Source of the DNA: JABDMH01 sp965223215
Lineage (GTDB): Bacteria; Bacteroidota; Bacteroidia; Chitinophagales; Saprospiraceae
Assembly: GCA_965223215.1 (NCBI GenBank)
Contig: CBDCVZ010000010.1
Location: forward strand, 4,030,001 to 4,094,000
Length of the DNA: 64,000 bases
Direction of reading: 5' to 3'
The first letter of the stretch is position 1. Every line of letters starts with the position of its first letter. Below, in pieces: positions 19,501-27,921 of this stretch. A model generated the notes under the pieces. That model saw nothing but the letters and a program-made list of their open reading frames with translations. It was not told where the DNA came from and made no database searches. A program made the position numbers and the translations under genes.

Positions 19501-20251
19501 TAGACTGATTATTTTTAACCGACAAAATCTGGACGGTCTAAGTACTCTTCAAATCCCCTCATGGGGGAGGAGAAGTTTATCCCGAGCTGGCACCGCAAAG
19601 TCTCGGGAACTCCCCCCTGCGGCACTAGACTGATTATTTTTAACCGACAAAATCTGGACGGTCTAAGTACTCTTCAAATCCCCTCATGGGGGAGGAGAAG
19701 TTTAATCCCGAGCTGGCACCGCAAAGTCATCGGGAACTCCCCCCTGCGGCACTAGACTGATTATTTTTAACCGACAAAATCTGGACGGTCTAAGTACTCT
19801 TCAAATCCCCTCATGGGGGAGGAGAAGTTTATCCCGAGCTGGCACCGCAAAGTCTCGGGAACTCCCCCTGCGGCACTAGACTGATTATTTTTAACCGACA
19901 AAATCTGGACGGTCTAAGTACTCTTCAAATCCCCTCATGGGGGAGGAGAAGTTTATCCCGAGCTGGCACCGCAAAGTCTCGGGAACTCCCCCCTGCGGCA
20001 CTAGACTGATTATTTTTAACCGACAAAATCTGGACGGTCTAAGTACTCTTCAAATCCCCTCATGGGGGAGGAGAAGTTTATCCCGAGCTGGCACCGCAAA
20101 GTCTCGGGAACTCCCCCCTGCGGCACTAGACTGATTATTTTTAACCGACAAAATCTGGACGGTCTAAGTACTCTTCAAATCCCCTCATGGGGGAGGAGAA
20201 GTTTATCCCGAGCTGGCACCGCAAAGTCTCGGGAACTCCCCCCTGCGGCAC
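19501..20251 (+). repeat. Six tandem 125-bp units, each ending in the 3' end of tRNA-Leu(CAG)
   Basis: Units are 19501-19625 (125 bp), 19626-19752 (127), 19753-19876 (124), 19877-20001 (125), 20002-20126 (125) and 20127-20251 (125). They are almost identical. Unit 2 has two single-base insertions and unit 3 lacks one C in a C-run. Every unit ends with ACTCCCCCCTGCGGCAC, the same 17 bases that end the tRNA (19484-19500). Each unit also holds inverted repeats: ACCG/CGGT, CCCC-TCAT-GGGG, TCCCGAG/CTCGGGA with a 15-base loop, and GGGGGAG (19563-19569 in unit 1), which can pair with CTCCCCC in the copied tRNA end. Short open frames in the array are by-products of the repeat. No transposase or integrase gene is next to it. 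Recent amplification or gene conversion is likely. Confidence 0.95.
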
Positions 20252-20306
20252 TAGAATCATATATATGACAAAATCTGGGCGTGTCTCTCTTCTCAATACC
20301 ATGGGT
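20252..20306 (+). repeat. Diverged partial unit closing the tRNA-Leu array
   Basis: Directly after the last full unit the sequence starts with TAGA and contains GACAAAATCTGG (20267-20278), identical to the same position inside the units. It then has CTCTTCTCAATACCATGGG where the units have CTCTTCAAATCCCCTCATGGG. The rest is degenerate and lacks the hairpin and the tRNA end. It may be the old sequence that originally followed the tRNA, or a decayed end of the array. Confidence 0.7.
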
Positions 20307-20316
20307 TGTGACAGAT

Positions 20317-21804
20317 CTACTTAAAAATTAGCAATTTTTTGACAACCTGACCCATATTTGTCTGGACACGAACATGGTAGAAACCTGCTGGAAGCATAGT
20401 GACATCATATTCGTACCGATGAAGCCGATCAACCTGGACCTCAGACATCATTTGCCCTTGGCTGTTCACAATGTAAAGAGATTCCAGAATCAAATCATCT
20501 AGTTCGACAATCAGCAAATCTTGCGTTGGATTGGGTAATAATTTGATACGTGAATCTGAAGAATGCAGAAGCTGTGTCGAAGTCAAATTGCATCCGTCGA
20601 CCGGTGCCAACTCGTAATCAATGAGAAACAAACCACAGTCAAATGATTCGTTGTTTAATCCAGTAACGGTTACAACTGCATCGGGTCGTGTGAAAACTTG
20701 ATTGCTGGTACCGGTCACAACGGCTGTGCCACCAGCATCTACAATTACCATATTGCTACTGCCAGTCACGGTTGCCACTGCTCCCATCTGTACAAAGATG
20801 GTATTACCATTTCCGGTCACAACCGCCCCCGCTCCTGATTCGACAACGATGGTACTACCATCGCCGGTATAAGTCAAATCGGCACCGGAACAGAGCCAGT
20901 AATCTTTGTTATTACCAGCATCAATTCGAACCGTTGCTATGACAATCGCATCTTCAGCAACACTTACCCGACAGGTGTCGCCCTCTCCCACCAGGTCTCG
21001 ATCGTTATCATTTATGGTAAGGATGTAAACAGCATTGGCAAGACTTGCATTATTGGTTGGATCACTAAGGGTTATTTCAACGGTTTCACTATCCTCCTCT
21101 TTATCATCATCGATAATCGATATCTCCACACTCATACTATTTTGGTCAGTGGCAGGCCACATCAGGGTAGCTGGATTAAAGTTATAATCTTCACCCTGGG
21201 TAGCCGTTCCACCCGTGACACTTACTGTCACTTCTGTTGCGTTCATGTCGGCGTTCTCGATATCAACCACCAGATTTACGGCTCCGGCCGATTCGGTTAC
21301 AGCTCCGGAGGTAGTATTAAATCCGACGATGGGAGACGGTGGAGAAACCATGCAGCCGTCTGCAGGTGCATCGGCATAACTGATCGTAAATGATGCACAA
21401 AGTGCTATGATGTTACCGTTGCCATTGTCAGAGACGGTTGCTCCCAGCACCCGATTGACCGTGTTGTCATTACCATTTACACTAGCTATGGCATCGGTGT
21501 CCATCCAAATGATATTCTGATTGCCATTAATCAGTGCCGTGGATCCATTTTGCAAATAGACATTGATGTCATTGCCATTTACATTGGCAAATCCTCCTTT
21601 CTCTACATAAATCGAACCTCTATTGCCGGAGTAGTTCAGCACCCCGGCGCTGCAGACCCAGTGGTTAAGATCATTCTGACTAACTGCTAAAGTATCGGAA
21701 ACGATCATCGCATCCCCTGGAATGGCCCCTTGACAAGCTTGACTCAATGCTGATAAATGAGTGCATCCGGCAATCACCGCAATTAGAAGGTACTTTAAAT
21801 TCAT
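20317..21804 (-). CDS. Secreted surface protein with GN-rich repeats, Calx-beta domain and T9SS sorting domain
   Basis: I place the start at the ATG at 21804, where the signal peptide (MNLKYLLIAVIAG...) begins; the longer frame from 21849 adds 15 residues without a pattern. The product has 495 residues. Two blocks of short strand-turn repeats (VNGNDNTVN, TALINGNQNIIW, VVTGNGNTIFVQ, VTGSSNMVIV) resemble DUF3060-type beta-solenoid repeats. Between them, at about 160-265, is a Calx-beta domain (ESAGAVNLVVDIEN, GTATQGEDYNF, DDKEEDSETVEITLSDP). The C-terminus (LLPNPTQDLLIVELDD, GQMMSEVQV, LPAGFYHVRV) is a type A T9SS sorting domain, so the protein should be exported across the outer membrane and anchored on the surface. 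It ends next to the tRNA repeat array. The ligand is unknown; adhesion is a reasonable guess. Confidence 0.88.
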   Translation of the reverse strand: MNLKYLLIAVIAGCTHLSALSQACQGAIPGDAMIVSDTLAVSQNDLNHWVCSAGVLNYSGNRGSIYVEKGGFANVNGNDINVYLQNGSTALINGNQNIIWMDTDAIASVNGNDNTVNRVLGATVSDNGNGNIIALCASFTISYADAPADGCMVSPPSPIVGFNTTSGAVTESAGAVNLVVDIENADMNATEVTVSVTGGTATQGEDYNFNPATLMWPATDQNSMSVEISIIDDDKEEDSETVEITLSDPTNNASLANAVYILTINDNDRDLVGEGDTCRVSVAEDAIVIATVRIDAGNNKDYWLCSGADLTYTGDGSTIVVESGAGAVVTGNGNTIFVQMGAVATVTGSSNMVIVDAGGTAVVTGTSNQVFTRPDAVVTVTGLNNESFDCGLFLIDYELAPVDGCNLTSTQLLHSSDSRIKLLPNPTQDLLIVELDDLILESLYIVNSQGQMMSEVQVDRLHRYEYDVTMLPAGFYHVRVQTNMGQVVKKLLIFK

Positions 21805-21924
21805 TTCGATGGCTTTTGATGAATCAGCAAAATACCAGCACGGTTCCAACGGTGCGTCCGAATTAGCTAATTCGGACTTATAATCAACTAAACCAGATAA
21901 ATCTTAGCCACTTTGATTGCGTGA

Positions 21925-23097
21925 TTAAGATGCCTGAGGTGGGTCGTAGGTAGACTCAGATGATGGTGCTACCCTCTTGGACTTTTTATATTCGCTCGGT
22001 GACATGCCCGATAAGGTTTTAAATATCTGATTAAACGTAGACTTAGAGTTAAAGCCACTATCCAGCGCAATGCTCAAAATACTGAAATGGTCATACGCTG
22101 GATCAATCAATTTTTGCTGTACTTCCAGTACTCGATAACGGTTAATTAAATGGTGGAAATTAGTCTCCAGGCCCTGAGATATGATCTGTGAAATATGGTG
22201 TGGAGAAATGTTTGACGCCTTGGCAAGATCACCCAGTCTCAAACCAGCATCTCGGTATAGGTGCTTTGTTTCAATTACTTCAATGAGTTGATCACTTAAT
22301 TCCTTAATCTGAAGTGGATCTAGTGAAGATGTCGAGTACGACTCTGAGTCTGGAGAGGATGTCTCATCAGATGATGAAAACGAAATTTCACCCTGCATTA
22401 GATTCCTATAACCAAGCACTAAAATGGCAGTCAAGAAGATCAACCAGAATGGATAATAATGCTGGTACAGCAAATAGTCAGGATACAAATATATTTCAGT
22501 TAAATAATAGCCCACCCAAACAATTCCCATCAAGACCAATAGCCGCATCAAACCATTGAGCCACGTAAGGCTGATTTTTTCGAAGTTGGAATATTCTGTT
22601 TTCGCCTTGCTCTGCTGTTTTAGTAAATAGCGGTATGCTAAAAATAACATCGAGAGATTGTAGACAATGGCAATGCCCTCGTGAATAAGAAATTCCAGCG
22701 GAACATACCTATAGGACATCTTGTCTTCTAGGTGATAACAATAAATATATAGACCACGACCAAGACAGTAAATAATATCCAGAAAGATGGGAAATCCGAA
22801 CCAAAGGTGTTTGACCTTTAGCTGGTAATTTATATCGGTCACATGCAAGATGTACAACCAGATCAAAAACCCAAAAGCCATTTCTGTGGGCAATTGACTA
22901 AAAGTGAACCAGTGAACATTCACATACCAATAAGCGATAAAGAGATAGTTCATCCGATTGAAGGCATCAATCAGGAGAAACACAGCTAAGAATCGGGAGG
23001 CTCTTCGATTTCTTTTTTGGAAGAACAGAAGAAAAAACAGGATGATTTCATTGAATACACCTGCCACATGCAGGATTTCCCAAATGTTAGTTTCCAA
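21925..23097 (-). CDS. Membrane-bound AraC family transcriptional regulator
   Basis: The 390-residue protein has about six or seven hydrophobic helices in residues 1-230 (for example EIILFFLLFF, FLAVFLLIDAF, YYPFWLIFLTAILVLGY) and a C-terminal AraC-type double helix-turn-helix at about 280-375 (LGDLAKASNISPHHISQIIS, then ILSIALDSGFNSKSTFNQIF, ending GMSPSEYKKSKR). This layout, a 7TM-like sensor fused to an AraC DNA-binding domain, is common in Bacteroidota and presumably senses a signal in or at the inner membrane. It sits between two T9SS-exported proteins on the same strand and could control them; that is inference. The 29-bp gap to the upstream BNR-protein gene suggests cotranscription. 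Confidence 0.9.
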   Translation of the reverse strand: METNIWEILHVAGVFNEIILFFLLFFQKRNRRASRFLAVFLLIDAFNRMNYLFIAYWYVNVHWFTFSQLPTEMAFGFLIWLYILHVTDINYQLKVKHLWFGFPIFLDIIYCLGRGLYIYCYHLEDKMSYRYVPLEFLIHEGIAIVYNLSMLFLAYRYLLKQQSKAKTEYSNFEKISLTWLNGLMRLLVLMGIVWVGYYLTEIYLYPDYLLYQHYYPFWLIFLTAILVLGYRNLMQGEISFSSSDETSSPDSESYSTSSLDPLQIKELSDQLIEVIETKHLYRDAGLRLGDLAKASNISPHHISQIISQGLETNFHHLINRYRVLEVQQKLIDPAYDHFSILSIALDSGFNSKSTFNQIFKTLSGMSPSEYKKSKRVAPSSESTYDPPQAS

Positions 23098-23126
23098 AGG
23101 GTGCTTTTAATCCGTCCTTCTGAATA

Positions 23127-24986
23127 TTATTGCTTTAAGATTTTATAGACCGTGCTTGCATTTGGAGTTAATATCTGTACAAAATAAGGGCCGGGAGCAA
23201 GATTAGATAAGTCAATTTCGGATGGTTGCTGAATACTAGACTTTAATAGTAATCGATGGCCCATTAAATCCAAGACTTGAAGTTCCAGTTTTTCTCCCTG
23301 GGTAGGATCGAAGCTTAAGGTTAACATATTCTCGACCAGGGTTGGATACAATTGAATATTGAGAAACCTTAATGGATCTTCGGTTGAGACAGATGTAATA
23401 TCGGGTATGGCATCTACTGGTACAGCCATATGGCTGATAAAGTTATCCGCTTGAGGATCGTTTTCATCATCATCAAAAGTATGTCCTGGAAAAAAATCTT
23501 GCTGGTAGATGAGGTGTAAGGTGTCATCGTAAAACGGATGTGCGGACGGATAAACTGCCTCTACAAATTCATAAAAATCAGGATCGACAAAGTCAGGATT
23601 TATCAAATCAAAGATGGGTCCCCACGAGGCACCATTATCTAGGGACTTGACTGCGACCAAATGCCGGTAATGTTGTTCATCGAGCTCATTAAAATTAGCC
23701 TCGGAGACCATCGAATATATGATGATAATTTCACCATCATTATTAGTGGCCAGCGTCGGCATCGAAGTGATCGTATTCCCACCGTAACGTGGTGTTGCTC
23801 CCAAATCAATATCCAGGGTATCATTGCCGTCTAAATCTGCAATTCCACCTGCAAAGACTGGTGTTACCATGGTTTCATTCCAATACGAAATTCCGGCCCA
23901 ACCAGGGAAAAAGCTTGACACAGAATCGCCACTCATTTCATCAAGCACATATCCATCCGCGTAGGTTACATGCACGATTCCTTGTGCATCAATGAGTGCC
24001 TCACCAGAACCATTGCTGGTATATATTGCCAGTTCGTTTGGTGCTAATGGATCATCAGGTATGTCATCGATGGTGTAGCCATCATCAATATTGTACCCAT
24101 CTAATGGAAAATCATTGATTATTCTCGTTTCCCAGCTGTCACCCCGGTCAAATGATTTCAATAAGAGTACATCACCCCAGCTCGAAAAAATCACAATGGC
24201 AACAATATCACCACTCGCTTCTATGGTGTACGTATCAGCGGTAATAAATCTGTAAAATGAGGTATCGAGTCCTGGAATTTCAAAATCAACGATCTCCCAT
24301 GAAGTCCCTGCATCAGACGATCGATAATAAAGCAAATTACCATCAAGACCCTGGTAAGGAGCCCCCATTTGACCACTTGGTGTAGTTAGACCGATGACGT
24401 GTACGGTCTGACCCGCTGCTGCCGACCTAGGCCATAGCAAGCCATTGGGGGTGTTGTCCGGAATCTTGGATTCAGTGATATCTGAACCATCCAACTTCAT
24501 TTTGATCGTATGGAGTTCATTATTGCTGGTGTGTGTGACAATGTGCACACTCGCATCGTCCAGCAAACTGATCGATGGCCAGCCGACACGCTCACTTTCG
24601 AGTCTTTGGGTCGGAATTTCCTGCCAGCTAGTTCCATCAAAATAGTTGTATCCGGTTCCACGATCGCTGTAGATCATATTGCGTTCCTGTGTTTGCATCC
24701 AAACGGCAGCCATCCGGCCGTCAGGTCCGATGACTAACCTATTTTGCATGGCGGCGTTTGACTGAAGATCGTAGATGGTATTGCCAACGGTGGTTTCAAC
24801 ATTGAGAAAGTTGGTAGTGAATGGTTCAAGACCACGCTGATTCTCCTCATTGATGGTGCCTTGGGGGACGTCAAACACAGGTTGTACATAAGCTGGATGC
24901 AGCAAGCTGGGATGGGGGTGCCATTTATTTTGAGTGAAGCCCACACAAAGTGATAGTCCGAACACAACAACCATGATTATGCGCAT
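23127..24986 (-). CDS. Secreted BNR/sialidase-like repeat protein with T9SS sorting domain
   Basis: The likely start is the ATG at 24986, where a signal peptide begins (MRIIMVVVFGLSLCVGFTQ); the open frame reaches 25025. The product has about 619 residues. Asp-box/BNR-type motifs are seen (SSDAGTSWEI, SFDRGDSWETR, SLDNGASWGPIFDL), suggesting a beta-propeller related to exo-sialidases, but no catalytic residues can be assigned. The last 80 residues (LYPTLVENMLTLSFDP, LELQVLDLMGHRLLL, LAPGPYFVQIL) form a T9SS type A sorting domain, so the protein is expected on the cell surface or released. It is followed by the AraC-type membrane regulator after 29 bp. Confidence 0.85.
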   Translation of the reverse strand: MRIIMVVVFGLSLCVGFTQNKWHPHPSLLHPAYVQPVFDVPQGTINEENQRGLEPFTTNFLNVETTVGNTIYDLQSNAAMQNRLVIGPDGRMAAVWMQTQERNMIYSDRGTGYNYFDGTSWQEIPTQRLESERVGWPSISLLDDASVHIVTHTSNNELHTIKMKLDGSDITESKIPDNTPNGLLWPRSAAAGQTVHVIGLTTPSGQMGAPYQGLDGNLLYYRSSDAGTSWEIVDFEIPGLDTSFYRFITADTYTIEASGDIVAIVIFSSWGDVLLLKSFDRGDSWETRIINDFPLDGYNIDDGYTIDDIPDDPLAPNELAIYTSNGSGEALIDAQGIVHVTYADGYVLDEMSGDSVSSFFPGWAGISYWNETMVTPVFAGGIADLDGNDTLDIDLGATPRYGGNTITSMPTLATNNDGEIIIIYSMVSEANFNELDEQHYRHLVAVKSLDNGASWGPIFDLINPDFVDPDFYEFVEAVYPSAHPFYDDTLHLIYQQDFFPGHTFDDDENDPQADNFISHMAVPVDAIPDITSVSTEDPLRFLNIQLYPTLVENMLTLSFDPTQGEKLELQVLDLMGHRLLLKSSIQQPSEIDLSNLAPGPYFVQILTPNASTVYKILKQ

Positions 24987-25123
24987 AGATAGAAGCTTTA
25001 AAACCTGAAAATATGCAAAATCCATCGCTTGCCTGACTTTTTGAATTTGGGAGCGGCGATGCGGTTGACCAAATCGAATGGCAAAAATTTAGAAAAGACA
25101 TCCGCACGACAATAGAGCGCCTG

Positions 25124-25131
25124 TAAATTTG
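25124..25131 (+). promoter_or_regulatory. -7 promoter element (TAAATTTG) before the hemJ-like gene
   Basis: The octamer matches TAnnTTTG exactly and lies 30 bp before the ATG at 25162. The alternative start at 25129 would lie inside this element, which supports the shorter protein. Confidence 0.45.
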
Positions 25132-25161
25132 GATATTTATGACCAACGTAAGTTAGTCAAG

Positions 25162-25698
25162 ATGGACATCCTCTCTTTTAAGTCACTGCATTTGGTCGGA
25201 ATGGTGGCATGGTTTGCCGGTCTGTTTTATTTAGTCAGGCTCTTCGTATATCATGCGGAGGCCTTTCAAAAGCCAGAACCCGATCGTCAGGTTCTGACGA
25301 AGCAGTATTTGATCATGGAAAAGCGCCTTCATCAGATCATCACCAGACCAGCGATGTTAATCACATTCATTGGTGGAATCACCATGCTGTTTTTGAACCC
25401 ACTTTATATTCAACAAGGTTGGATGCAGGTGAAACTAGGTCTGGTGATTTTGCTGGCAGGATACTCCGATTACTGTGCTACCATCATTAAGAAATTGGCC
25501 AAGGGCGTGCTCCCCATGTCTTCGGAAAGATTTCGACTCTTTAATGAAATCCCCACCCTATTCCTGGTTGCCATCATTCTCCTCGCGGTCTTTCGAGACC
25601 GGATTTCACCTTGGGTTTTAATCGGTGTACTCCTTGGTTTGGTATTGCTTTTATCAGTTTCCTCGGTTCTCTACCGCCGGTATCGCAAGCAACAATAG
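25162..25698 (+). CDS. hemJ: HemJ-like protoporphyrinogen IX oxidase
   Basis: The 178-residue product (start chosen at the ATG at 25162, see the promoter at 25124) is a small integral membrane protein with about four helices. It has the HemJ/UPF0093 pattern: an N-terminal LKSLHLVGMVAWFAGLFY-like helix with His10, a YHAE motif at about 30-33, a central ITRPAMLITFIGG helix, WMQVKL near 93-98 and a final RLFNEIPTLFL segment. HemJ oxidises protoporphyrinogen IX to protoporphyrin IX in haem synthesis at the inner membrane and replaces HemG/HemY in many bacteria. Length fits the family (about 140-200). It is monocistronic as far as can be seen, divergent from the BNR-protein gene. Confidence 0.85.
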   Translation: MDILSFKSLHLVGMVAWFAGLFYLVRLFVYHAEAFQKPEPDRQVLTKQYLIMEKRLHQIITRPAMLITFIGGITMLFLNPLYIQQGWMQVKLGLVILLAGYSDYCATIIKKLAKGVLPMSSERFRLFNEIPTLFLVAIILLAVFRDRISPWVLIGVLLGLVLLLSVSSVLYRRYRKQQ

Positions 25699-25796
25699 TT
25701 TATTCTCCTATGATATCGAATCTTAAGTGCATAAACCTAATTTAACACACCCACGATGATTCGCACTATGTACGAGCAACTACTCGTTTAGAAATG

Positions 25797-25804
25797 TACA
25801 TTTG
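25797..25804 (+). promoter_or_regulatory. Candidate -7 element (TACATTTG) before the BatA-domain gene
   Basis: The octamer matches TAnnTTTG exactly and is 70 bp before the ATG at 25874. No TTG at -33 is visible, so the call rests on the -7 box and position only. Confidence 0.4.
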
Positions 25805-25873
25805 CCCAGGTTTTGGGGCCATGTGACGAAATAATCGCCCAAAAACCCAATCGGTCTTATATATTAAGTGTCT

Positions 25874-27895
25874 ATGCATTTTTTATACCCTCTTTTTCTT
25901 GGTGCTTTGGCTCTATTGGCCATTCCCATCATTATTCATCTATTCTATTTTAGACGGTATAAAAAGGTGTATTTCACCAATGTCCGATTCTTACGAGAGA
26001 TCAAAGAGGAATCGAGCATACGGTCTCGCCTCAAGAACCTACTCACCTTGTTATGTCGCTTATTAGCCATCCTCTTTTTGGTCTTTGGCTTTGCCCAGCC
26101 CTTTATCAAGCAGGATGATTCCATCAAGAAAGGCCGCAAGACCGTCAGTATTTTTCTCGATAACTCCTTTAGTATGGCCTCTCTAAGTAGTGATGCCCCC
26201 CTGCTCGATGAAGCCAAAAGGAAAGCCGAGGAGATCATTGCGGCCTACGACCTAGAAGACGAATTTCAGATTATCTCCCACGACTTAAGCGCCAGACAGC
26301 AGAGACTGATCGGTAAAGAGCAGGCCCTGACCCAGGTTGATGAGGTGGAGTTAACCGCGGAAGTCAACCCCTTCTCCAAGATCTGGCAACGACAAGAACA
26401 GCTCTTGCGAGATTCAGAAAATCCCAACAAAATCATCTATTACATCTCTGACTTCCAGAAAAACATCGTAGACCTCGAAATTACCGACACCACTTTCGAG
26501 TATAATTTGATCCCTTTAAAAGCGGTTGTCGAACAAAATGTGAGCATTGATTCCGCATGGTTTGAGGCACCCGTTCAGATGATGAATCGTCCAAATACGC
26601 TTTTTGTACGTATTCAAAATTGGTCTAACCAAGTTGCTGAAAACATCCAGCTGAGTCTGCGCCAAGATGGTGCGGTTAAACCTGTGGGGTCTCTTGATAT
26701 ACCCGCCAATAGTTTTGTAATCGATACCGTCTCGATCTCAGTACTTTCTCCGGGATTTCAGAAGATAGAACTGAAAATCACTGACTTCCCGATTCAATTT
26801 GACGACACCTATCGATTGTCTTTCGAAGTCAAACAGCAGATCAATAGTTTGATTGTCCATCAGAACGGGAATAACCGCTACCTTAATTCGGCTTTCGCCA
26901 GCGAGCAGTATTTCAATACAATTAGCCAAAATGTAGCAAATCTGGATTATGCGGCTTTCAACCAATATCAGCTTATCCTCCTCGACGAACTCAGTTCCAT
27001 ATCATCGGGGCTAGCAGCTGCCTTGAAAAATCACATCGAAGGCGGTGGCAATGTGCTGGTTTTTCCGAATAGGAATGCCAATTTGGCATCCTACAACTCG
27101 TTTTTCGGTCTCCTTCGAGCGGGCTCATACACCACCTGGGATACCGTACCTCGAATGGTAAATTTCATCAATCAAAATGAATTTATTTTTTCTGACGTGT
27201 TCGAAACCACGCGTCAAAATGTTCGTTTGCCAACGAGTCAGGGCAACTTTCAGATTAATCCACGCTCCTTCGGTTTTGAGCGGCTGCTGAATTATCGAGA
27301 CGGTAAGCCATACCTGCTGAAGTACCGTCGTGAGAAAGGCCATCTCTATCAATGTGCTGCCCCACTTAGTCTGGAGTACAATAATCTGGTTAACCAAGCT
27401 GAGGTCTTTATTCCCATGCTCTATAAGATGGCCTTGTCCACTTCCGAATCTGGAAAAGTTGCCTATACGATCGGTAGCGATAATATTCTTGAAATTGAAA
27501 ACAAGTCGACGGATGTGGAAGTGGTTTACAAGATTAGTGGGGAGACTTCGTTTATACCTGGCCAGCAAACTCGTGGTAAGAGAGTTATTCTCAATCTGCA
27601 CGATCAGGTGGATGTCGCTGGTTTTTATGATGTCTACCTCAATGAGGATGAGGTGTTGGCAACTTTTGCGTTTAATAGTAATCGATTAGAAAGTGACCCC
27701 ATCTGTATGAGCATCGATGAAATCAAGCAAACCTACGCCGATCATGCCCACATCATTGATCAGACGCAATTGGCAAGTCTATCTGACTTTATCCAGGAGA
27801 AAGATCGGGGTATTATTCTCTGGAAATACTGTCTGGTATTAGCCCTGATTTTCTTAGCTTTGGAGACGCTCATTATCCGGTTTTGGCCGACTTAA
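25874..27895 (+). CDS. BatA-domain membrane protein
   Basis: The 673-residue product starts with the BatA/aerotolerance-regulator N-terminal domain: a membrane helix (FLYPLFLGALALLAIPIIIH), the YFRRYKKVYFTNVRFL motif and a second helix at about 60-75. A von Willebrand A-like region follows (FLDNSFSM at about 96-103), with a DxSxS-like metal site in altered form. The middle (about 230-640) is a periplasmic or extracellular-type beta-rich region, and a last helix (YCLVLALIFLALETLIIRFW) lies at the C-terminus. Similar proteins are widespread in Bacteroidota and are usually encoded beside a dihydroorotase-like gene, as here (27 bp spacing). Function is not established. The frame could also start at a GTG two codons upstream. 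Confidence 0.87.
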   Translation: MHFLYPLFLGALALLAIPIIIHLFYFRRYKKVYFTNVRFLREIKEESSIRSRLKNLLTLLCRLLAILFLVFGFAQPFIKQDDSIKKGRKTVSIFLDNSFSMASLSSDAPLLDEAKRKAEEIIAAYDLEDEFQIISHDLSARQQRLIGKEQALTQVDEVELTAEVNPFSKIWQRQEQLLRDSENPNKIIYYISDFQKNIVDLEITDTTFEYNLIPLKAVVEQNVSIDSAWFEAPVQMMNRPNTLFVRIQNWSNQVAENIQLSLRQDGAVKPVGSLDIPANSFVIDTVSISVLSPGFQKIELKITDFPIQFDDTYRLSFEVKQQINSLIVHQNGNNRYLNSAFASEQYFNTISQNVANLDYAAFNQYQLILLDELSSISSGLAAALKNHIEGGGNVLVFPNRNANLASYNSFFGLLRAGSYTTWDTVPRMVNFINQNEFIFSDVFETTRQNVRLPTSQGNFQINPRSFGFERLLNYRDGKPYLLKYRREKGHLYQCAAPLSLEYNNLVNQAEVFIPMLYKMALSTSESGKVAYTIGSDNILEIENKSTDVEVVYKISGETSFIPGQQTRGKRVILNLHDQVDVAGFYDVYLNEDEVLATFAFNSNRLESDPICMSIDEIKQTYADHAHIIDQTQLASLSDFIQEKDRGIILWKYCLVLALIFLALETLIIRFWPT

Positions 27896-27921
27896 TGCAC
27901 CACTAGGAAAAGGCGACTCAT

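Noticed and set aside
19501..20251. CRISPR array
   Set aside because: The whole 125-bp period is conserved, so there are no variable spacers, and no cas genes are nearby.
19561..20268. Repeated short open frames of about 65 codons within the tRNA-linked array
   Set aside because: They recur only because the DNA unit recurs; the frame is broken in units 2 and 3 by indels, and there is no signal, family pattern or start context.
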